Positions 17,274 to 26,398 of a DNA stretch of 64,000 nucleotides are shown here, in pieces. Origin of the DNA: a virus. The stretch covers positions 97,236-161,235 of IMG/VR virus record IMGVR_UViG_3300049740_003016; one strand, given 5' to 3'. The notes under the pieces were generated by a model, which saw only the letters and a program-made list of their open reading frames with translations, did no database searches and was not told where the DNA came from. Numbering within the stretch: the first letter of the stretch is position 1; each line of letters opens with the position of its first letter. The position numbers and the translations under genes are program-made.

Positions 17274-17903
17274 ATGGCAAAAAAAATAATAGTATCTACA
17301 ATGCCCTTTGAGTTTAGTCCTGAGCAGATAAGTGAAAGCATAGAAAAAAATTCAGGTAAACTATTGGTCAGAGGTATTCTGCAAAAAGCAACTGAGCAAA
17401 ACCAAAACGGAAGAGTTTATAGTCGTGCTTTGCTTGAACGTGAAGCAGGTAAATATCAAGAAATGATAAACGACAGACGAGCATTGGGAGAGTTAGATCA
17501 CCCGGAGAGTAGTGTAGTCAATTTACAAAATGTAAGTCACAATGTTACAAAGATGTGGTGGGATGGTGATAATCTTTTGGGTGATGTAGAAATACTTGGA
17601 ACTCCTGCTGGTAATATTTTAAAAGAACTTTTCAAGGGTGGAATTACACTTGGAATCAGTTCACGTGGAATGGGAACAACCCGTGAGCACGAAGGAAAGA
17701 CAATGGTAAACGATGACTTTGAATTGGTCGCATTTGATTTTGTCAGTAATCCTTCCACCAGAGGTGCATTTTTAGAACCGGTTAAATTAAACGAATCAGT
17801 TACACATGAGACTAAAGTTGTAACAGAAGGCCGAGTTTGCACAAAATACTGCAAACTTGAAGGAATAATCCACGAAATACTTAATGAAGTAGGAGATATG
17901 TAA
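17274..17903 (+). CDS. 21: prohead core protease (gp21-like)
   Basis: The serine protease that cleaves scaffold, capsid and internal proteins after (L/I)xE during T4-type head maturation. The 209-residue length is nearly that of T4 gp21 (212). Key features are RALGELDHPESS (catalytic His76), MWWDGDNLLGDVEIL, and GITLGISSRGMG with the nucleophile at S129 or S130, followed by DFELVAFDFVSNPST. The C-terminus contains KLNESV and VTEGRV, which could be self-cleavage sites. The start sits just behind a late-type motif, and the stop is one base into the next gene's ATG. Identification is firm. Confidence 0.93.
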   Translation: MAKKIIVSTMPFEFSPEQISESIEKNSGKLLVRGILQKATEQNQNGRVYSRALLEREAGKYQEMINDRRALGELDHPESSVVNLQNVSHNVTKMWWDGDNLLGDVEILGTPAGNILKELFKGGITLGISSRGMGTTREHEGKTMVNDDFELVAFDFVSNPSTRGAFLEPVKLNESVTHETKVVTEGRVCTKYCKLEGIIHEILNEVGDM

Positions 17904-18361
17904 TGGCTACTGATAATAAACTACTAAAAAGTGTAATTCTTGAGGTTCTTCGTGAGGAAAAGCAAAAACAATTAAATGAGTTTAATCCTGATACCGGTAG
18001 ATTTGCTGACGAGGGGTTGTCAAGTGAGCAAAAAAAATTAACATCTGAGAAAATTTCTAAGTTCGGTAAATATCAAAAATATATTGCACTTGAGGCAAGA
18101 GACATGAATGTTGCAGAGGATATATGTAATATTGTAGAAAACGCATCCAAATATATTTTAAATGAAACTGATGACTGGTTTGATGCTATTAGTGTTAAAC
18201 GGAATTTAAAAGAGATAAAAACTTTAGCAAAAGAATTCTATAAAACTGCAAGTGAACGACAAGTTTATACACAAAGAATGCAAAGTTTATATGAAGATAT
18301 GGGAAATATTTTAAACAGATACTTTGAAATCAAAGGAGAATTATCGGATGAACAGAGATAA
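17903..18361 (+). CDS. hypothetical head-region protein with leader helix, 152 aa
   Basis: The start ATG 17903 overlaps the protease stop by one base (TAATG). The N-terminus KLLKSVILEVLREEKQ is an amphipathic helix with ILE14, LRE18 and LNE26, all fitting gp21 cleavage. The rest is helical. Position next to the protease and the leader suggest a prohead core protein; no family was recognised. Confidence 0.55.
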   Translation: MATDNKLLKSVILEVLREEKQKQLNEFNPDTGRFADEGLSSEQKKLTSEKISKFGKYQKYIALEARDMNVAEDICNIVENASKYILNETDDWFDAISVKRNLKEIKTLAKEFYKTASERQVYTQRMQSLYEDMGNILNRYFEIKGELSDEQR

Positions 18362-19073
18362 CTTAAAAAACTTTATTACAAAAGTTCTACTAGAAAAGGT
18401 AGACACTACACCAAATGTAATCGGCAAACTTGTTAAGAAAACCGTAAGTTTTCGTGGAATAGACAGACAATGTGTATGCGAAGGAACTATTGAAGATGCA
18501 AATCAGTATGCCTTTGAGAATGATCTTTCTTATACATTAGAGTCTTCGTCTCACTTTGGGGGGCATTATGTTAGTGAAATGACTTCATACGAATTTCAAC
18601 CAAATGCTGAATTTTACGGAGACTTAATGGAGACCAATTTGTCTGCAAGAGAGCAATTTTCTAGAATATGTGGAACAAATGACCAAATTTTAAAAGAAGT
18701 AGATGCCCAAGGTTCTGAAAACTTAGTCGAGTTTATCTGCACCGATAAGACTTTTCGTGAAGATAGAACTGATATGGTATTTGAAAAGATTAAATCTGAT
18801 GTGAATGGAAGGATGTACGATAAAACTCAGTTTGTTAAATTATTTGAATATCTCGTAAAACAGGCAAATTTAGTATGTGAAAATAAAAATTTATCAGAGT
18901 CAGAACTAGAATATGCAACAAAATTACTTTCACAAAGATTTTTTAAAAATGAAATTGAGTCTCCGTCTTGGGTAACCGAAGCAGAAACATTATGTGGAAA
19001 AAAATCATTTAAAACAGGAAACGCATTGGAAAATATGCAAAGAATAGTATCAGGACACCAAATGTTCTTATAA
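18348..19073 (+). CDS. hypothetical head-region protein with leader helix, 241 aa
   Basis: ATG 18348 is preferred over an upstream TTG because AAAGGAG lies about ten bases before it; it overlaps the previous gene by 14 bases. The N-terminus MNRDNLKNFITKVLLE (LLE16) has the shared leader pattern. The body contains a beta-rich part with Cys (RQCVCEGTIED) and a C-terminal helical segment. No family was recognised. Confidence 0.55.
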   Translation: MNRDNLKNFITKVLLEKVDTTPNVIGKLVKKTVSFRGIDRQCVCEGTIEDANQYAFENDLSYTLESSSHFGGHYVSEMTSYEFQPNAEFYGDLMETNLSAREQFSRICGTNDQILKEVDAQGSENLVEFICTDKTFREDRTDMVFEKIKSDVNGRMYDKTQFVKLFEYLVKQANLVCENKNLSESELEYATKLLSQRFFKNEIESPSWVTEAETLCGKKSFKTGNALENMQRIVSGHQMFL

Positions 19074-19088
19074 GGAATAAAACTTAAA

Positions 19089-19829
19089 ATGAAAATAACA
19101 AAATCAGAACTTAGAGAAATTATTCAAGAAGTAGCAGACGAACTTGGTTTGTTTGAAGGTTTGACCGCTGCCCAAGAAAAACTACCAGAACCATTAAAGA
19201 AAGCAATTCTTAAAAAGCAAGGAAAGCAAGAAGAGTCAGATGATTCTGAAGAAGAAGCAGTTGAAGAAGGTTTGACCGCAGCCCAAGAAAAACTTCCTGA
19301 ACCATTAAAGAAAGCAATTCTTAAAAAGCAAGGAAAGCAAGAAAAATCTGATGATGATTCTGATGAAGAAAAAATTGAAGAAGGTAATGCGTTTGGAGCG
19401 GCAGTAAAGGCTGCACGTGACAACGGAGATTCTGAATTTGAAGTAGGTGGAAAAAAGTATAAGTTAAAAGAGAAAAAAGAAATCACAGAGGACACAGAAG
19501 AATTTACTGGTGAAGAAGACGAAGACGATGTAGAAGAAGGAAATGCATTCGGTGCAGCTGTAACTAAAGCAAAAGAAGATGGAGATTCTGAATTTGAAGT
19601 AGACGGAAAAACTTACCAAGTTAAAGAATCATCATGTGACCAACACGAAGAAGACGAAGATGACGTTGAAGAAGGAAACGCATTCGGAGCAGCCGTTACT
19701 AAAGCAAAAGAAGACGATGACACCGAGTTTGAAGTAGATGGTAAAACATACAAGGTTCGTGAAAATTGGTCTAAGATTACACTTGCAGAAAAACTAAATA
19801 GAATGCTTGGAAATCGTAAAGTTTTGTAA
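19089..19829 (+). CDS. acidic protein with two kinds of internal repeats
   Basis: After a leader helix (KITKSELREIIQE, IQE14), two near-identical copies of GLTAAQEKLPEPLKKAILKK occur (residues about 24-48 and 61-85). They are followed by three copies of a module starting EGNAFGAAV and containing SEFEVDGKTYKV or close variants (about 98-128, 150-180, 195-226). Repeats are separated by Glu/Asp-rich linkers. The bead-like organisation, leader and position between protease and scaffold suggest a prohead core or internal head protein; similar short modules occur in other T4-type phages as far as I recall. The start has AAGGA upstream and a terminator follows. Confidence 0.65.
   Translation: MKITKSELREIIQEVADELGLFEGLTAAQEKLPEPLKKAILKKQGKQEESDDSEEEAVEEGLTAAQEKLPEPLKKAILKKQGKQEKSDDDSDEEKIEEGNAFGAAVKAARDNGDSEFEVGGKKYKLKEKKEITEDTEEFTGEEDEDDVEEGNAFGAAVTKAKEDGDSEFEVDGKTYQVKESSCDQHEEDEDDVEEGNAFGAAVTKAKEDDDTEFEVDGKTYKVRENWSKITLAEKLNRMLGNRKVL
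19158..19345 (+). repeat. tandem coding repeat type A, two copies
   Basis: Two copies of an approximately 75-base unit encoding GLTAAQEKLPEPLKKAILKK, spaced by an acidic linker, with nearly identical DNA, indicating recent duplication. Confidence 0.8.
19381..19765 (+). repeat. coding repeat type B, three copies
   Basis: Three copies of an approximately 95-base unit encoding EGNAFGAAV...FEVDGKTY. Copies two and three are closest; the first has a GGKKYKL variant. Confidence 0.8.
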
Positions 19830-19860
19830 AATACTACACCAAAAACACTTAAAAAACTAA

Positions 19861-19888
19861 AAAAGGGAAGAAAATCTTCCCTTTTTTT
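19861..19888 (+). terminator. rho-independent terminator
   Basis: Stem AAAAGGGAAGA with TCTTCCCTTTT around loop AAA, followed by more T. It ends the repeat-protein transcript upstream of the scaffold gene. Confidence 0.85.
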
Positions 19889-19927
19889 ATATATTTTTGT
19901 ATATTTTTAAATATTTGTTTACATAAG

Positions 19928-19938
19928 TATATATTTAT
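19928..19938 (+). promoter_or_regulatory. late-promoter-like motif of scaffold-capsid unit
   Basis: TATATATTTAT about 105 bases before the scaffold ATG, leaving a long leader. The leader holds a 7-bp hairpin (GTTTTCA/TGAAAAC, 19949-19968) and a Shine-Dalgarno AAGGA before ATG 20045. This is the longest gap in the window (about 215 bases). Confidence 0.5.
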
Positions 19939-20044
19939 CTTTCAAAATGTTTTCACTTTATTGAAAACCACAATTAAAGGTTTTAATTATTTGAAGTCCT
20001 ATTAAAATGACTTTACCAAACTAATCTATAAAGGATAATTAACC

Positions 20045-21382
20045 ATGAGTAAATTACTTAAAGAAGCTATTGCTGATGCGAAAGCAGTTCGTGAGACAGC
20101 CCTTGCCAACGCAAGACTTGCTCTTGAAGAAGCATTCGCACCACGTTTGCAAAGTATGCTTACCAAGAAACTCAGAGAAGAAGAATTAGAAGGCGAAGAA
20201 TCAGAAGTTGAAGTTTCTGATGAAGTTGAAGAAGGTTCTTACTCCGAAGAGGACGAGGAAGTTGCAGTTGAAGACGATGAAGTAGAAGAAGGTTCATATG
20301 CAGAAGATGACGAAGAGGCACCAGTTGAAGAACCGGCTGCTGAAGAGGCACCTGTTGAAGAACCAGCTGCTGAAGAAGAACCAGCTGCCGAAGAAGCACC
20401 TGCGGACGAAGAAGAAGAAGTCGCTGAAGACGATCTTGAAGCAGAACTATCTGCTGATGAAGACGAAGAGTCAGTTGAAGAAGACGCATTCGATTTAGAT
20501 TCCATCATCAAGGAACTTGAAGATGAAATGGCAATCGAAGACGAAAACGAAGAAGAATTAGAAGAGCAATCCGACTCATCTGAATTAGGTACAGGTGGTG
20601 AAGAACACGTCAACGTTGCTGATAGTGACGATGAAGATCTTCCCGATGACACCGAAGTTCAATCTGCACCAGTAGGTGAAGAAGACGATGAAATGCCAAA
20701 AGTTGCTGACATCGATGAAGATATTGATATCGAAATCGTTGACGAAGAAGCACCTGCAGGTGACGAATCTGATGAACCAACTGCAACAGAGTCCGATGAA
20801 GAACTTGCTTTTCCAACTAACGAAGCAGAAGGATGCAACCAAGGTGGTGACATCGGAGAAGACGATGAAGAAATCAACTTGGAAGAAATTCTCAAAGAAC
20901 TTGAGGACGAGTCTGCTGAATTGGAATCTGACGAAGAGGAATCTTCAGAAGAAATCGCAGAATTTAAATCTGCAAACGAAAAGCTTCAAAAAGAAAATGA
21001 TGAATACCGCAAAGTTTACAAATTTTTGCGAGGTAAGTTAAATGAAGTAAATCTTCTTAATGCTAAATTGCTTTATACAAATAAGTTGTTTAAGGCACAC
21101 GTATTAAATGAAGATCAAAAGTTAAAAGTCGTAGAAAGTTTTGACCTTACGAAGAATGTTCGTGAAGCAAAACTCGTTTATGCAACACTTGGTGAGAGTT
21201 TTCGAACTCAAGCAACACCTCCTGTAAAATCTGCTCCTAAAAAAGCAAAAATTCAAAAGAATCCTCTTACAGAAGGAATTGCTTCAAAACCAATTAAATC
21301 AACAAAACCTTCCAAGAAGATTTTATCTGAAGGCAATGATCTTGCTGACAGATTTAAGAAACTTGCAGGTATACAATCATAA
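20045..21382 (+). CDS. 22: prohead core scaffold protein (gp22-like)
   Basis: The scaffold that shapes the prohead and is degraded by gp21. The N-terminus SKLLKEAIADAKAVRETALA with ALEEAF is typical of scaffolds of T4-type marine phages. The middle (residues about 50-300) is extremely acidic, with imperfect EEAPVEEPAA repeats around 95-125. The C-terminus is helical and basic with NPLTEG and KILSEG, likely gp21 sites. At 445 residues it is much longer than T4 gp22 (269) because of the acidic repeats. It has AAGGA before the start and is followed 31 bases later by the capsid gene. Confidence 0.82.
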   Translation: MSKLLKEAIADAKAVRETALANARLALEEAFAPRLQSMLTKKLREEELEGEESEVEVSDEVEEGSYSEEDEEVAVEDDEVEEGSYAEDDEEAPVEEPAAEEAPVEEPAAEEEPAAEEAPADEEEEVAEDDLEAELSADEDEESVEEDAFDLDSIIKELEDEMAIEDENEEELEEQSDSSELGTGGEEHVNVADSDDEDLPDDTEVQSAPVGEEDDEMPKVADIDEDIDIEIVDEEAPAGDESDEPTATESDEELAFPTNEAEGCNQGGDIGEDDEEINLEEILKELEDESAELESDEEESSEEIAEFKSANEKLQKENDEYRKVYKFLRGKLNEVNLLNAKLLYTNKLFKAHVLNEDQKLKVVESFDLTKNVREAKLVYATLGESFRTQATPPVKSAPKKAKIQKNPLTEGIASKPIKSTKPSKKILSEGNDLADRFKKLAGIQS

Positions 21383-21413
21383 TTAATCATAAAATTCAAA
21401 AGGAAATAATATA

Positions 21414-22856
21414 ATGAGCGAAATAGGCAAATTATTACAAGAAAGTCAAAATCCTCAAGAACGTCTTATGGCTGAAACCCGTGGTTTGGTATCAAAATGG
21501 GAAAAGACAGGACTTCTCGAAGGAATTTCGACTGACACAGAAAAGAGTGGTATGTCCATTCTTTTAGAAAACCAAGCAAAGCAGTTGATCGACGAAGCAT
21601 CACGCACCGGTACAGGTGGAGGTAACGAAGAATGGAGTGGAGTAGCACTTCCTCTCGTTCGACGTGTGTTCGCAGAAATCGCATCAAAGGAATTCGTTTC
21701 CGTCCAACCAATGAATCTTCCATCAGGATTGATTTTCTACTTAGACTTTAAGTATGGAACAGACCAATCACTTCAAGGTAAAGGTGGAAGTCTTTTCGGT
21801 GGATCAGCAGACGCAAAACTCGGTTCAACCGACAAAGCAGAAGGTGGTCTATACGGTGCAGGACGCCATGGTTACTCAATCAATGACAAGCAAGTTACTG
21901 TTGAAGTTGGAGACGCACTTCCATCTGATGCAGACTTAGAAAGCATTCGTGCATTCCAAGTTGACGGTAATGCACTTGTTCTTGATGCAGATAACAAAAT
22001 GACACAAGCAGGTACACTTCAGTATCACGCACAAACAACTGCGGACAATCGTGGTGACTTTGAAGATAATCTTGGAAAGTCAGCAGAAGTTGCAGGTGCT
22101 GATCCAGAAGTTCCTTCTGATTCTGGTCTTCAAAAGGACATCGGAATTCCTGAAGTAAACTTGGAACTCAAAAGTGAACCAATCGTTGCAAAGACACGCA
22201 AGTTGAAAGCAGTTTGGACACCAGAGTTGGCACAAGACTTAAACGCATACCATAGTATTGACGCAGAAGCAGAATTGACTTCTCTTCTTTCCGAGTACGT
22301 TTCAATGGAAATTGATTTGGAAATTCTTGATATGCTTATCGTTAACGCACACACAGACGGTGGTACATTCAATGCGGCTGCTGATCTCCAAGGTGGTGAG
22401 ACTCAAGGAACATTGTTCCAAAAACTCGGCACAAAGATTCAAAAGGTGAGTAACACAATTCATCAATTGACTCTTCGTGGTGGTGCAAACTTCTTGGTTT
22501 GTTCCCCACAAGTTGCTACAGTTCTTGAAAGTATCCCAGGATATGCAGCTGACACAGACGGAAATCAGTCTCAGTTCGCAATGGGTGTTACCAAGGTTGG
22601 TGCATTAAACAATCGTTTCCAAGTCTACAAGAACCCATACATGACAAGTGGTGACGTTCTTATCGGATTCCGTGGAACAAACTTCCTCGAAACAGGTGCA
22701 GTTTATGCTCCGTACATTCCGTTGATCCAAACTCCTTTGGTATACGATCCGGTCAACTTTACTCCACGTCGTGGTGTAATGACTCGTTATGCTAAGAAGA
22801 TGGTTCGTCCTGAATTCTACGGAAAAATCTCTGTTACCGGTACAGCAGATCTTTAA
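21414..22856 (+). CDS. 23: major capsid protein (gp23-like)
   Basis: The main shell protein of the head. N-terminal residues 1-61 form a propeptide-like region (LVSKWEKTGLLEG), and LIDE at 58-61 followed by AS fits gp21 cleavage. The mature part shows the gp23 signature ALPLVRRVFAEIASKEFVSV and GLIFYLDFKYG, then ELAQDLNAYHSIDAEAELT, and QTPLVYDPVNFTPRRGVMTR near the C-terminus. Length is 480 residues against 521 in T4. The Shine-Dalgarno AAAGGAAA precedes ATG 21414. The codon choice looks more C-rich than in neighbours, as expected of a highly expressed gene (visual impression). A strong terminator follows. Confidence 0.95.
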   Translation: MSEIGKLLQESQNPQERLMAETRGLVSKWEKTGLLEGISTDTEKSGMSILLENQAKQLIDEASRTGTGGGNEEWSGVALPLVRRVFAEIASKEFVSVQPMNLPSGLIFYLDFKYGTDQSLQGKGGSLFGGSADAKLGSTDKAEGGLYGAGRHGYSINDKQVTVEVGDALPSDADLESIRAFQVDGNALVLDADNKMTQAGTLQYHAQTTADNRGDFEDNLGKSAEVAGADPEVPSDSGLQKDIGIPEVNLELKSEPIVAKTRKLKAVWTPELAQDLNAYHSIDAEAELTSLLSEYVSMEIDLEILDMLIVNAHTDGGTFNAAADLQGGETQGTLFQKLGTKIQKVSNTIHQLTLRGGANFLVCSPQVATVLESIPGYAADTDGNQSQFAMGVTKVGALNNRFQVYKNPYMTSGDVLIGFRGTNFLETGAVYAPYIPLIQTPLVYDPVNFTPRRGVMTRYAKKMVRPEFYGKISVTGTADL

Positions 22857-22881
22857 TTCTGCAAAGGATAACACAAAATTT

Positions 22882-22913
22882 AAGAGGGGTTCTTTTGAAC
22901 CCCTCTTTTATTT
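22882..22913 (+). terminator. rho-independent terminator after capsid gene
   Basis: Perfect 11-bp stem AAGAGGGGTTC/GAACCCCTCTT with TTTT loop and a T-rich tail. Confidence 0.9.
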
Positions 22914-22936
22914 TATAACGATTACTATAAGTGATG

Positions 22937-22946
22937 TATATTTATA
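22937..22946 (+). promoter_or_regulatory. late-promoter-like motif of neck genes
   Basis: TATATTTATA ends 3 bases before ATG 22950, with no Shine-Dalgarno; it follows the capsid terminator and so probably starts the neck operon. Confidence 0.5.
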
Positions 22947-22949
22947 GAC

Positions 22950-24290
22950 ATGGATGAAACAGAGAATACTGAATTAGAGAGAATACGGTGGGACGGAGTG
23001 GCAACATCACCAGTCGGAAAAACACCATTTGGTTTTTTTGACTCGGATGCTGAGTTTGTTTCGTTCGCACCAAGAGCAGCCGACTGGGCAGCTAAAAGAC
23101 TCGGTTATCCAATTGTTGATGTTGAAATGATTGATGTACAATTTTATACCTGTTTTGAAGAAGCAGTAACTGAATATAGTGCTCAGATAAATCAATTCTC
23201 AATCAAACAAAATTTATATAGTTTAAAAGGAACATCAACAAGTGTTAATTTAACTACTTCTGTTTTACAAACACAACCTTTGCCATTTTATTTAAAACTT
23301 TCAGAGGCATATGGAGCAGAAGTTGGTGTTGGTGGAAACGTAGATTGGAGAAAACAAAGTTTAGATGTTAAAAAAGGAGTACAAACATACGACTTACAAG
23401 GTTTGTTTGATCAATATTACACTTGTCCTAAAACCGGTGAAAAGAAACTTGAGCAAATTGAAGTAAAAAGAGTATTTCATTTTCCACCACCTGCACTTAA
23501 TAAAATATATGATCCTATGTCCAACTCGGGTATGAGTCATTCTAATTTATTAGGTGAATTTAATTGGGCAGGTATGTCACCTGTTGGTACACAATTTCTA
23601 TTAAGACCTGTAAATGAAGACTTAATGCGATTACAGGCAATAGAATTCAATGAGCAAATAAGAAGAAGTGCGTATGGTTTTGAGTTAGTAAATAACAAAC
23701 TAACTATATTTCCGGTTCCTGAAAAAGATTTTACACTTTGGTTTGATTACATATACAAACGTGAAAGAGATATAGCAGCCGTACAAGGTTATGTAGATGC
23801 AGATGATTTCAACACAATTCCAAAAACACAAACACAGGTGACCGAAGAAACAACACAACAGGTAGTTGCGGATCAAGTGCAAACAGGACTTCCATCTGAC
23901 CAAAGTGAACATTGCGATACACGTAATATAGCATCATCACCGGATTCGGTAACAGATTTTAGTAATGTTCCTTATCAATTTCATAGTTTTTCTACAATTA
24001 ACGATGTGGGTAAACGATGGATTATGAAATACTATTTATCAACTTGTAAAGAATTATTAGGTTCAATTCGTGCAAAATATCAAAGCATACCAATACCTGG
24101 TGGAGAAACTTCGTTAGATGGTGATGCTTTGAGAGCAGAGGCACAAACCGAGAAAGAACAATTAATCACAGAACTTAGAGAAGATTTAGATGTAACAAGT
24201 CGTAGTACAACAAGTGAGCAACTTAATCAGGTATCTGATAACCTACAAGAAAACCTAAAGAAAGTACCTAACTATTTATATATTGGATGA
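22950..24290 (+). CDS. 13: neck/head-completion protein (gp13-like)
   Basis: Order (capsid, this gene, gp14-like, gp15-like, sheath) and sequence both point to the T4 gp13 head-completion protein, which binds the portal and receives the tail. The region TPFGFFDSDAEFVSFAPR, then RLGYPIVDVEMIDVQFYTCF and EEAVTEYSAQINQ resembles the connector-type helical start of such proteins. The centre carries an FELVNNKLTIFPVPEKDFTL strand segment, and the C-terminus is helical. It is 446 residues, longer than T4 gp13 (309). The call relies on context as well as sequence. Confidence 0.6.
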   Translation: MDETENTELERIRWDGVATSPVGKTPFGFFDSDAEFVSFAPRAADWAAKRLGYPIVDVEMIDVQFYTCFEEAVTEYSAQINQFSIKQNLYSLKGTSTSVNLTTSVLQTQPLPFYLKLSEAYGAEVGVGGNVDWRKQSLDVKKGVQTYDLQGLFDQYYTCPKTGEKKLEQIEVKRVFHFPPPALNKIYDPMSNSGMSHSNLLGEFNWAGMSPVGTQFLLRPVNEDLMRLQAIEFNEQIRRSAYGFELVNNKLTIFPVPEKDFTLWFDYIYKRERDIAAVQGYVDADDFNTIPKTQTQVTEETTQQVVADQVQTGLPSDQSEHCDTRNIASSPDSVTDFSNVPYQFHSFSTINDVGKRWIMKYYLSTCKELLGSIRAKYQSIPIPGGETSLDGDALRAEAQTEKEQLITELREDLDVTSRSTTSEQLNQVSDNLQENLKKVPNYLYIG

Positions 24291-24296
24291 TTGGCA

Positions 24297-24758
24297 ATGT
24301 CGTATGGTAGATATTTTACAAGAAGAGACGTAAGATTAATGAATAGTCTTAATGGTGAATTGCTAAATGATATAATTGAGCAATATGTTATTGTATATAA
24401 AATTAATCCAAACGAGACTGAAGCAAATTTATATGGTGAAAGTCTTGATAAAATATATTACGAGGGTGTAAAAATAAATTGCTTGGTAGAAAGTGACCCA
24501 CGAAGCACGAACTATGAAGGATTTGGTCCTGATGTTAAAAAAGGAACACTGTTTAGATTTCATCAGAAATTGTGTGAAATAAAAAATATATACCCAGAAG
24601 TCTCGGATATTATTGAATGGGAGAACGCACATTTTGAAATCAGTAATGTGGTAGAAAATCAATTCTTGGGTGGCCAACCTGAAAAGAATTATAGTTTAGT
24701 GTGCAATGCACATATGAGCAGAAAAAGTAGACTTAACATAACCAACCGAGAAGTGTAA
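24297..24758 (+). CDS. 14: neck protein (gp14-like)
   Basis: A 153-residue protein starting at ATG 24297 (a TTG six bases earlier is less likely). The segment KKGTLFRFHQKLCEI, IIEWENAHFEISNVVEN and GGQPEKNYSLVCNAHMSR corresponds to the core of T4-type gp14, which closes the neck with gp13. It is shorter than T4 gp14 (256), lacking the C-terminal extension. It overlaps the next gene by one base (TAATG). Good agreement with gene order supports the call. Confidence 0.65.
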   Translation: MSYGRYFTRRDVRLMNSLNGELLNDIIEQYVIVYKINPNETEANLYGESLDKIYYEGVKINCLVESDPRSTNYEGFGPDVKKGTLFRFHQKLCEIKNIYPEVSDIIEWENAHFEISNVVENQFLGGQPEKNYSLVCNAHMSRKSRLNITNREV

Positions 24759-25984
24759 TGGACTATGGTAATGTAAACAATCCTTTTATTACATTAAGAA
24801 AATTATCAGGTGATGATTCCGATACATTTACGGCTAAATTAAATACAAGTCCACCAACACTTGCAAATGATAAATATATGTCAAATAAAAAGGTTTCAAA
24901 AGATTCCTTATATTCTGATAATCGTTCTGATAAAATGAGAATGGACGATGATGGAATATCATTTGAAAATTACTCAATTACATTAATGGATATTGACAAT
25001 ATTTTATACGAATATTTCACTAAAGTAATAAACCCACAGGTTGATGATTCAGGTGGAACTATTGCATCGGTACCTGTTAGACACGCATCACCTGAAAGAT
25101 GGAGTGCAATTTTGAATGATGGTGTTTATCGTGATAATAAGGGTCAGATTCAAAAACCAATGATAGTATTTACACGAACAAGTGTATCTAAGGATGATTC
25201 ATTTGTTTATTTTAATCGTTATTTGTCCGTTCCTTTTATTAAAAAATTTGATAAAAAAAATATGTACGATAAGTTTAGTTCTTTGACAAATTCAAATCGT
25301 CAATATGAAGTGCATAATATAACTTTTCCTGATCATGTAATATTGAATTATGATTTCACAATGACAACCGAGTATGTACAACAAATGAATGCTCTTGTTG
25401 AACGTATAAATTGGGTAAGTAATGATTATTGGGGTGATCCTTCAAGATTTAAATTTAGAGCATCGGTTGATTCTTTTTCAAACAGCGTGGAAGTACCTAC
25501 CGATGATGACCGAGTGGTAAATACAACATTTTCTTTAACTGTTAATGCTTATTTATTACCGGAAGTTTTTGATAATACAAAAACAACTAAACGAAACTTA
25601 ACAAACAGAAAAGTCATATTTGGAACGGAAGTAATTTCTGATAAGGCAGTAACAGGATTGGAAAACGCAGGTCAACGAGAAAAATTTGTTTTAAATAGAA
25701 CCAACCGTGAATTATATATTGAAGGTGATGTTGGAGACGAAACTGAGATAAGAATATGGAACGACGAAGAATACTATAATATATTCATTGACCAAAATAA
25801 ATTTGAGATAGCAATTGATGTAGATGACGATGCTAATGACTTTTTAATATGGAACAGAGATTCGGAGTTTGAATCAAACTTATTTAAAGACGATCACCTA
25901 CAAATTCAAGTAGGTAATAAAAAAATAGAAATATCTACACACGAACATACTGTTGAAATAATTAAAATAAAATATATAACTTGA
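24758..25984 (+). CDS. 15: tail terminator/sheath stabiliser (gp15-like)
   Basis: T4 gp15 caps the finished tail and joins it to the neck. The same order of segments is visible: VPVRHASPERWSAIL, MIVFTRTSVSKDDSF, NITFPDHVILNYDFTM with TEYVQQMNALVERIN, and VNTTFSLTVNAYLLPE. Residues after about 300 form an extra acidic beta-rich region (LYIEGDVGDETEIRIW onward) absent from T4 gp15 (272 residues against 408 here). Overlap with the gp14-like stop indicates coupling. Confidence 0.7.
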   Translation: MDYGNVNNPFITLRKLSGDDSDTFTAKLNTSPPTLANDKYMSNKKVSKDSLYSDNRSDKMRMDDDGISFENYSITLMDIDNILYEYFTKVINPQVDDSGGTIASVPVRHASPERWSAILNDGVYRDNKGQIQKPMIVFTRTSVSKDDSFVYFNRYLSVPFIKKFDKKNMYDKFSSLTNSNRQYEVHNITFPDHVILNYDFTMTTEYVQQMNALVERINWVSNDYWGDPSRFKFRASVDSFSNSVEVPTDDDRVVNTTFSLTVNAYLLPEVFDNTKTTKRNLTNRKVIFGTEVISDKAVTGLENAGQREKFVLNRTNRELYIEGDVGDETEIRIWNDEEYYNIFIDQNKFEIAIDVDDDANDFLIWNRDSEFESNLFKDDHLQIQVGNKKIEISTHEHTVEIIKIKYIT

Positions 25985-26009
25985 TTTTTTGATTATATTA
26001 TTGTATTAT
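25981..26009 (+). promoter_or_regulatory. sigma70-like promoter
   Basis: TTGATT (25981-25986), 17 bases, TATTAT (26004-26009). The ATG at 26017 lies where transcription would start, so the mRNA may be leaderless. Confidence 0.55.
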
Positions 26010-26016
26010 TTTAGCA

Positions 26017-26304
26017 ATGAAAAAAAACCAAGTAAAATTAACTAGTGACGAACTAGCTGAGATTTTGGCGTTAAATAATGAGTATCAGGATATTCTAATA
26101 GGACTCGGTCAGGTTAGCATCCGTAGAGACTCTCTTAAAAAAGAAGAAGAATCTATATCAAAAATGGAAAAAGAATGCTACTCTTCATATGAAGAAACTC
26201 AGAAAAAAGAAACTAATTTTAAAGAAAGAATTGCAAGAAAATATGGACAAGGTGAAATAGACCTTGAAACTGGTGTTTACACTAAATCAGAAAATAATTC
26301 ATAA
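26017..26304 (+). CDS. small coiled-coil protein, 95 aa
   Basis: Almost entirely helical with a heptad-like pattern (LGQVSIRRDSLKKEEESISK), ending in a short ARKYGQGEIDLETGVYT segment. The layout resembles small coiled-coil proteins found among T4-type structural genes, but no function is known to me. It has its own sigma70-like promoter and sits between the tail terminator and sheath genes. Confidence 0.6.
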   Translation: MKKNQVKLTSDELAEILALNNEYQDILIGLGQVSIRRDSLKKEEESISKMEKECYSSYEETQKKETNFKERIARKYGQGEIDLETGVYTKSENNS

Positions 26305-26329
26305 ATATAGGATTTTGAAATTTTCAAAA

Positions 26330-26338
26330 CATATTTAT
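26330..26338 (+). promoter_or_regulatory. late-promoter-like motif of sheath gene
   Basis: CATATTTAT about 60 bases before the sheath ATG; the leader ends with a strong Shine-Dalgarno AAAGGAG. A short palindrome (TTTTGAAA/TTTCAAAA) lies just upstream. Confidence 0.45.
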
Positions 26339-26398
26339 CATTAAAAGTAAAACATTTCCAAATTTTCAACCCATAACCCATAAAGGAGACTATATAAG

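Noticed and set aside
19158-19765. CRISPR-like array
   Set aside because: The repeats are in-frame protein modules with acidic linkers, not short identical repeats with unique spacers, and no cas genes are present.
20239-20652. Minus-strand Ser-rich frame opposite the scaffold gene
   Set aside because: It arises from the GAA/GAT-rich acidic repeats of gp22 read backwards (TTC/TCT codons).
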